Positions 53,401 to 62,400 of a stretch of DNA of 64,000 nucleotides are shown one piece after another (position 1 is the first letter of the stretch; each line of letters begins with the position of its first letter). The position numbers were made by a program, and so were the translations under genes. This stretch comes from Streptantibioticus parmotrematis (lineage in GTDB: Bacteria; Actinomycetota; Actinomycetes; Streptomycetales; Streptomycetaceae): the NCBI RefSeq assembly GCF_019890615.1, contig NZ_JAINVZ010000013.1:1-64000 (forward strand). The letters run 5' to 3'. A model generated the notes under the pieces. The model was not told where the DNA came from. It made no database searches and saw nothing but the letters and a program-made list of their open reading frames with translations.

Positions 53401-56400
53401 GCTACTGGAACTGGCGACCATGGCCGGCCTGGCCGGACGGGACATCTACGACGAGCGGGAACTCGCGGTCTTCCACTTGGAGCTCGCCGGAGCCTTCACC
53501 AGCCGCACTTCGATAGTCAGCGCGTCCACCCCGTACGTAGCCGGTCGGAACTGGGCCGACAACACAGCCCGATCGGTCACGTGGGACCACCGCACAGTGA
53601 ACGTTCTCAAGCCGACCGCAGACGGTCTCCAGGCCCGGGGATCGCAGACCCCTCCTTGGCAAAAAGAGCTGCCGTACCTGTTCGATGTCAAGCCGTCCGA
53701 GGTGGCTGGCCTCGCCTGGCTGGTCTTCGACGGAGACACCGAGTTCGAGGTGCCTGTGGACCAGATCGCGTTGCTCGCCTCCTACGACCCGGATCTGAAC
53801 CGGATCAAACTGGGGCACGATGTCGTGGTCGTGGGCGCCGCCGGGGCGACCAGCGCCCTGCGGCAGGCGATGACCAGAGAACTCGGCCGGACGGCACACT
53901 CGTATTCGGGAAGCGCGAGACTGGTGCTGGACTCGGACGGCACGACCAGCGTCCTCAGCCTGTTCGAGTGGCCGGATCCCCGCCGACGGGACAAGCTGAG
54001 CAAGCTGCTCTTGAAGAGCAGCGCGCCCCGGGTGGCTTCACGTTTCGAACAGACCGATCCGCGGGACGTGCTCCCCAAGCTCCCGGGGACGACCAACTCC
54101 ATCCGCAAGCCGGGAGGGTTGCCGAACACCTTCGGGCGGGACATCCGGATGCCCAACTCCCCCAGGTCAATGCCGCCGTCGATTCCGGCGATCAAAGTCT
54201 CGCCCACGGCGTTGGACAAGGACGAGGCGCTGACGGATGCCCCGGCTTGGCAGAAGCGCCTCGTCACGCAGCCCATCCTTTCCCCGGACGGCCGATTCCT
54301 CGGCCGCGCGGCGGTCACCGAAGCCGAACTCGCTCCTAAGCTGGATGCACTGCGGCGTCTGCACGAGATCACCCATTTCCAGCCGGTGAACCCCGCCACT
54401 GGAGACGTGGGAGCGCCACGGCCACTTCCCGTTCCCAGTCAGGCGAACGTGCAGTACTGGGACATCGGGCATGGGTTCCCGGGGGGAGCTCACATATCAC
54501 TGAGCGGGGCGACGGCCAGTCAGCCCATCACGGCGAGGCAGCACAGCGGCGAACTCCGTTACCGTAGAAGCCTGTTGGCCATGGACCCCTCGGCTGGGAT
54601 CGCGTCAATCAGGTGCTGGGCAGCCACTCCTGGCGGCTCCTTCCAGTCGAGGCACCTCGGAGCCCGGCCGCCGTACGTTCCGGACCCGCTCGGCTCCCTC
54701 TCGGTCGCGCAGGCCAGTGCCACTGAGACGACCCGCTTCGTGTTGGCTAACAGACGCGTCATTGGCACTGGGTGGAACGCCCAATTGCAGAATCACGTGT
54801 ACTACGTCTGGACCGACGTGCACGGCAACGGTGGTGGAGCTGACAGCTGGGTGCTGGCCGAGCCGTTGCCTGTCGGGGCGGAACTCGCCCGCCGGGCGGT
54901 GACCGCGGGGCTGGCGCCCACACCTGATGCGGTCTCCGGGGAGATCCTGGAGCTCACCCAGCGTCTGGTTCGGGCGCTACGGGTGGCTCTCGGCGACGAC
55001 GTGGACCACGACCCGGACTACGGGACGTTGTTGAGAGGCATTGGCGCGGTGGAGCGCATGCGCGCGACCGACCCGCTTGTGCGCAACTTCGGCCCATTCG
55101 TGATGGACCTGCTGGACTGGGCCGCGCGTCCGGCCGGTGACCGAGCCCCGAGCGCCGTCGAGTACCGGCAGTTGCTCGAGGGGGCCGCCCGGCAACCAGA
55201 GGGGGTGGCTCTGACCTCCTTCGTGCCGGATGCGACGACACTGACGCGGGCCGCGCGACGGCTCAACGCCATGAACACGGCTCAGCGTGCGGCCTTCGCG
55301 GCGGATCTACTGCGGCTGAAGGACCCCAAGGAGGTCGATCAGTTCGACTTCACCCGGGTGCTGTGGGCGCTGACAAGGGTTTCCGAGTGGCACCGGCTGA
55401 TTCCTGCGGACCATGTCGAGCGCTTTGCCAGGCGTGTCCTCCATCAGCCCGCCGGTGTAACCGTGGAACCGCACCTGCTACAGGAAATGCTGATGCGGCT
55501 GGCGGCCAAGGCGGTGCTCTCCGGGCGCGATATTCACAGCGGCCTGGAGCTCGCGGTCTTTCACCTGGAGGACGCTGGTGCCTTCGGCGTCCATACCCGA
55601 GTGCTCGACACCGACGGACGGGTGGTCACCGGCCGGAACTGGCGGAAGCCCGCTCCGGCACACGCTCTGGCGCCGGGGCAACAGCATCGATGGGCCCCCG
55701 ACCAGCTGAGCGGGGGTATTCCCTCCGGTCAGCGACTCCAGGCCACCGGGATGGAGGGTGCCCCGCCATGGGGCGCGCGTCCCTACCTCTTCCAGATCAG
55801 GCCGACCGCTAAGGACAGCGCGATGCTGTACTTCGGCGGCGATGCCGAGTTCGACGTCCCCTTCAACGAGATCGCCCGTCTCACCTCCTATGATCCCGAA
55901 CTGCTCCAGGAGCCTCTGACGACCGATGTCGTCGTCCTGGGTGCGGGAAACCGCTCAACGGCGCTGCGCATGCGCATGTCCAATGAGCTGGGTCGAAGGA
56001 CCTGGTCCTACACGGCGCCCGCAGCCCTGGTCCCGTCCGGCCGGGTCAGCTATCTCCAGGTGGTCCAGACGGTGGCACCCGGGACAGCCCCCAGACCGTT
56101 CGCCTCTCTCTTCGAACGCACTGTGCCCCGCGACGTGATCCCCCTGTTCCCGGACTCCACCGGCGAGAGTCTTACGTCGACCTTGATTCCGTACGCCGTC
56201 GACGGGCGGTCGTCGGAGTCCGAACCTGGGGCCGACACGGTCAGCCTTGCTGCTGTGATGCGCGAGATCGGTACGGGATCCCGCGCGGAACGGATGGCTC
56301 AGGCCGACGCGGCGCGGAAGCTCGACCTCCTGCGTGCCGGAGACCCGGAACTTGGCGCCGGCACGCTCACCGAGGCGCTGGAGCCCCTGGCTCGGCGGGT

Positions 56401-59400
56401 GCTCGGGCTCAGCCGGGAAGCGCCGGTGGGACCGACAGAGTTCGCCGAGTTGTTGGCCGTCGCCTCGGACCCCATGGCCGCGGACACCACCACGGTCGAA
56501 GGCTTGGCGATCGTGCATGAGGCCCTGCGTGGCCCGGGCGACATCGTCTCGGTGGCCTCCGACGAACTCGTCGTCGGGTCGGAGTCCGACGCTTCCGAGG
56601 TATCGGCCACGATGTCCGGTACCTCGGACCTCCAGCGATCCGTCACCTTCGGTTCCGGCATCGAGTCGAGCGCCACGGGCGACACCGAGGTAGACCCGGC
56701 GCCGGCCGACCGGAGCCCCTCTTCGGGTGAGAACGCGGACTCCGCACACGCCGACGCACCGGACGGGCGCGACACGACTCCGGCGCCGATCGCCGTGGTG
56801 CGAGGCTTGTACCAGCCCGAGAGCGACACCGTGCTCGTCGACGGCGAGCAGCTGACCGCGCAGCAAGTGGCGCGGCGGCTGCGGAGCTCCGCCACCTGGC
56901 AGCCCGCTTCGGTGGCCGTGCTGTACATCAGCGGTACGGGAGCGCCCGCGAATGCTGGGCACCGACCCTTCTCTGCACAGGTCGCCACGCACCTCGACGC
57001 GACCGTCGCCGCCCCGCGGGGACCGGTGGAGGAGGCAGTCGGCTGGATCGTGCAGCACCCGCAGGGCCGCCCCGCTCCGGCCGATGAGACGTGGCGGCCG
57101 AACGCGTCCGCCCCTCCCGCGGACTACCGCAACGCCCTCTTCGATGGCAAGGCCGAGGACGGCTTCGAGGACCAGGACATGGACTTGGCCGAGTCCGAGC
57201 CCGAGCTGGAGGAGCCCCTCGGCGAGGTGCCGTGGTACGTCGAGCACCGGGCTCTCGGTGAGGCCGCCATCAAGGGAGCCGGCTACCCCGAGGACTCGGT
57301 GCCGCTCATTCACCAGGCAGCGGTGGACACCGCGGCTCACGTCACCCGGCCCGACGAGGCGAAGTCCTTCGCCGACGCGGTGGCGGACTGCGTCGCCGAA
57401 CTGCTGGCAGCGCAGACGACCCAGGAGTGGCAGACCCTGCTGCGGGTCGGTCGGCATCACGTCATCGAGGGCAAGCTGGTCTGGCTGCGGCCCGTGCTGG
57501 TGAACATGAAGGCGACGAAGCGGCCCGCGGACGGCGCAACGCGGGAGTACAACATCTCCTTCGCGTCGACCTCGACCGGCGGCAAGACAGCTGTAGAACG
57601 GACATTCGACTATCAGTCGCTGCTCATGCTGATCGCGTCGATCGGCTCCAGGGTGCTGTCCAATCTCGTCCCTGGCGTGCCCCTCGTCGGCGTGGGCCGC
57701 ACTGTCACCGAGGGCGTCGAATGGAAGCGCAACATCATCGCCGGACGCAAGCCGTACATCAAAGACAACTCCCGTTTTGTGAGCGGGGCGAAGGTTCTGG
57801 TCTTCGTCGATGGCGTCGAACGCGAACACAACATTGTGCTGAACGGGCGCCTCACCCTCGACATCCCCTCGGAGTTCGCCGCCACGAACGGTCCGGCGCC
57901 GGAACCCTCGGCGAAGGTCGTGGAGAGCAAGATGGGTCTCCCGGGCATCCGTCGTCAATTGCCCTCGATGGGACGTGAACTGCTCAACGCGGTCGACCTC
58001 ATTCCCGTCACCGCCTCCGTGCAGCGGAGCCTCCTCAAGGCGGGGCTGCCGCCGGAGAGCGTCGTCAAGGCCATGCGCGAGGTACAGGGCGTACTCAACG
58101 AGCACGCGGTCCGCAACCGCAGTCGGGCGTTCTTCACCAAGGGCGGCATCGTCACCAAGAAGATCCACGTCACTGCGGGGGCCTTGCGCGACTTCGACGC
58201 GCACTTCGCGGTCAGCGCCGCCGTCGACACCGTGCAGTACCTGGGCGACACCCCGCTGAAGGTGCGCGAGGACGTGGGCGGCGCCGTGTCCGGCGGCCGG
58301 GCCAAGCAGGTGGCGAGCAGGGCCGACACCGGATTCGCCTTCGACATCGTCGGTCTCGCCCAGCCCACCCCCGGGGCGCACACCAGCCCCGAGAGCGGCT
58401 CCGTGAGCCCGGACGCACTGGAGTCGTCGGAACACCACCACGCGGCGGCTACTGGGTTCCTGCCCGCGATCTCGTTCATCGTGACCAGTGAGCGTACAAC
58501 CGCCCACGAGCTGACCCAACAAGCCACTGGGCACACGGTGCTCACCGTCAACTACCCGCACAGTCGCTACCACGCTTCGCTGAAGATCACGGTCGACATC
58601 CGCTCCACGACGCACAAGCTCGGCCCCGTCATCGAGTCGGCCACCAGTGAGATCGCCGTGGGCCGCCGAGACGCGGCCACCTTCGAGCGCCGACTGCTCG
58701 GCCGCGTCCACACCCCGGAGCTGCTCACCGAAGAACCCCCGGCCACCAGGACCGTGCACCCTCGGATACGTGTCCTGCCCGCCCCGGACCCCTCCGAGGC
58801 GTCGATCTCCACGACACGCCCCGACGACCTGGATGCGCCGCTTGGCAGGCGCCACGCACGGGAGCCGCTGGGGTTGGCGTCGCGCCGCGGCCTGGGTTTC
58901 GGGTCGGGTGTCTCGCTGCCCGGCTCCGAATTGGTTCACGACCTGTTGCGGGCCAAGCTCGTGGCCATGGACGCCAAGCACGGCGGTCGGAAGAAGACCG
59001 ACTGGGCGCAGGCGGACCTCGACCTGTCGGCCTGGTACAGCAGGCCCGCCCTGGAGGGCGATCTCAACCGGCTCCTTTACGGCATCGATCACACCGTCAC
59101 GGTCCGGGGGCGCGAGTACCAACTGTTCGCCAGGGCGTATCTGCGAGAGAGGATCGGCGACGCGCCGGAGACCTACCCGATGACAGTCAACCTGCGCAAC
59201 CAGCACGCGACCCTGGTGCGCGGCCATCGCGGTGGCAGCTGGAACGTGAGACTCGCCGTCGGCGCGGGTTCCCGCTTCACCCTCAAGGAATGGGCCACCT
59301 TCCAGCTCGGCGCCCTCGGCGGCGCCGGGGTGTACGGGCCGGGTGCCGGCCACGACTTTGTCGGCACCACCAAGTCCTACCGCCGGACCGAGACCGGAGG

Positions 59401-62400
59401 CGACGTCGATGAGTACCTCTACGACGTGGTGTACGAGGTGGCGGTCAGGCCTGCGCGGGGGAAGACCGAGCGGTGGTGGATCGACGGCCGGGAGCCCCGT
59501 CAGTCCGGCAAGGGGCAGCGGAAACTGGCCGGCTCGACCGCGGCACGGGTGGTCGTGCCGCACGAGCACGCGCCGACCAGGGCTTCGGCCGCGGCGCGGG
59601 GCGGCAAGCCGGGCGAGCTCACCAAGATCGAAAGCTGGCCCACCGGCAAGAACCCGAACAACCGTCCGGTGGACTTCGCCGGGGGCGGCACCTCGGGTGT
59701 CTTCCCGGTCTTCCTGGCGATGCCGGAGCTGGCGGCGAAGGCCGCCGCGATGTACGCGGCGGCCAACGGCAACCCCCCGGTGTGGCTGGCCGACCCGATG
59801 AACTGGCCCGAGGCGATCCGTCAGATCGCCTCTCCATCCGACCTCGCCACCTTCTTCGCCGAGGAAACCGGTGAGGTCGGCCGGTACCTCGAACTGCCGA
59901 AGGGCAAGCACGGCTACAAGCAGTCGATGCGGGTACGCATCCGTGGCTACAGGCCGCGGCTGGTGACCGTCAGCGATGCGATCGAGCTGGAGCAGTACAC
60001 GCAGGGCGGCCTCAACCACAAGCGGGGCAACGAGCACACCTGGCGTGGTGGTCTGGTCGGCTCCCTCGGCCCGCAGCTTCACCTCGGCAACGCCGCCAGC
60101 AAGAGCGGTGTAGCCGCGGAGTCGGGAGGGACCGACAAGCCCTTCCTCGCGGCTGGCGTGCACGTGCACGGCGAACCCAGCTGGTCGAAGACGCGCCAGC
60201 GCACCCTGGGCAAGGGCCAGGTACAGATCACCCGGGCCACCTACAGCGGGAAGACGTACGTCTTCCGGATGGATCCGGTCTTCGAGTTCACCCTCGTACG
60301 CTGGAGGAACGGCCAGATCACCGAGACCAGCGAGTACTACCGGACCCGCGACGCGGTGGATGTCGCCGTGCCCGAGGAACTTCTCGCAGACCTGGGGCTC
60401 AGCGACTTCCGGGAGGGCAAGATCTCCGCACCCTCGTCGGAACCGCGCTTCGTCCACCCCGGCCTGACGCGCGGAACCGGCTACCCCGAGCGGCTGCGCG
60501 CCGGCCAGGTGCTCGATGTGATCAAGGCCAGGCTGCGTGAGCGGGGCATCCTGCGCACCGAGAACGACCCGGCGAAGGAGCGCCCCAACCTGCTGGCCCG
60601 GGAACTGGAGGTGTCCTTCGGCTCGGAGCCGCTGCGCAACCAGTATCCATTGCTCACCTCGGGCGGCGGGGTGATGCGGTGGATACCACTGCCTCGGGCT
60701 TTCGGCGCTACCCAGTACCTGTGGGTGAAGGTCACGGCGCGGGCGGAGGACGCCACCTCCAACCGGGCACGGCCTGATGTCGCGTTGATGCTGCGCACCC
60801 AGGCGCCGTCGGTGACCGAGAGGAAGACAGAGCAAGGCCCGGCGCTCAGCGGTGGGTTCGAGGCACACGTCCTCGGCGGCAGGCAGCGCGGCGAGGGAGG
60901 TGTCGAGTTCGGCGGTGTCTGGGAAGGCAAGCGGGCCGACACGGACGAACAAGCCCAGAAGGTCCTGAAGATCTACCGCTCCAACCCGGTCGGCACTTCA
61001 TGGGAGTTCGAGCACCCGCTGACCTTCGCGATCGAGATGGGGGTGAGTACTGAGCCCCCGGAGCTCCTCAACGTCCCGGTCCGGGCTGCCCGCGAGACTG
61101 TCCTGGGAGCCGGGCGGTTGATCGGCAAGGGACGTGGTGTATACCACTTCTGGTACGACCACCGCCCCTTTGTCTGGAGTTGGGAGGGCGAAGCCCAGGG
61201 CGACCTTCGGCTGCTGCTCCCCGAGCACCTCACCGAGAAGGGCACCGGCCCGAAAACCGGCCTGGTCTACGGTAAGAACGCGACGTGGGGTCACTTCCCC
61301 TTGCCACGAAAGACGCCGGACAAGCTGATCGAGCTGCTCCACCCCTGGGGTGTACCCGCGGCAGGCGCGGTCAGCCGGTGGGCCGCACTGGCGTCCGCTC
61401 CGTTCAAGCCACCCGCGGACCTGTCGGAGGAGACGAGCAAGCCCTGGCGTGTCCCCGGCCTGGACTTCACGAATGTCGCTGGCCTGCGGTACCAGCATTT
61501 CACCGACGCCGACCAGTTGCTGCCCAACATCCACGAGCTGCTGCGTCACGAGTACAAGGTGCCGGTGGGCTCCTTCAGCGGGACGCTGGAGAAGGACATC
61601 GTCAAGGACGAGTCGCTGCCCGGCATTCCGTACACGCAAGGCGGCCGTCACACCCTGGTCGGCATGAACATCGTGTCGGCCGAGGTGGTCGGCCCCCAGA
61701 ACGGCGCCATGTTCAAGGCCCGGCATTACACCCAGAACGATGAGGAGAGCAAGAAGGAGCCGAAGTCGGCCAGCGGACACCGCTTCGCTCTGGGGCCGCA
61801 GTTCGGCGGAAACGACATGCAGGGTCAGCGGCTCCTCGAACTCACGCCCGTGGAATGGGGTACGCAGGAGGCACAGGAGGAGACCGGAAGGCTCGACCAG
61901 ACCGAGGAGAGCAACCGCGTCGGCAAACGCCGCTACCGGCACTACAAGTTCGACGTCGAACTCCAACTCCGAGGCTCGCGCGGCGTGATCCGGGTGCAGG
62001 TGCCCGGCGGTCTGTACGGCATGCTGCCGCTGGAGAGCACCCCGGACGCGACCGGCCACTACCCAGTGGCCGGCGGGCTGGAGACCGAGTACCCGGCCCT
62101 GTTCGGCAAGGACCCCGGCGCCGTCGCGACCGCCCGGCTCCGCGGCTTCGGGTACACCCCCGGCACGGACACCGCCGCGGAGCACACCTCGGCGGGCGGA
62201 AGCGAGCCACCGGCCCTGCGATTGATGGGTCTGGTGGCCGACGACGTGGAGAAGCCCGCCGCCGTCTCCCTTCACGACCAGATCTCCTCGGCCTCGGCGA
62301 ACCGTGGGCAGGCAACGACTCCGCGACCGGGCCGTGGTGGCACCGGGGCATCGCGGATGGCATCTCTGGACGCGATGCTGGCGGCGATCCTCCAGCCCTC

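Noticed and set aside
55955-60952. A 1,665-codon open frame on the minus strand
   Set aside because: It lies antisense to beta-rich block 2 and module D of the giant gene. It arises because the coding strand's third-position GC bias removes stops in that register. The translation is low in pattern (long Arg/Gly/Val runs) and has no domain.
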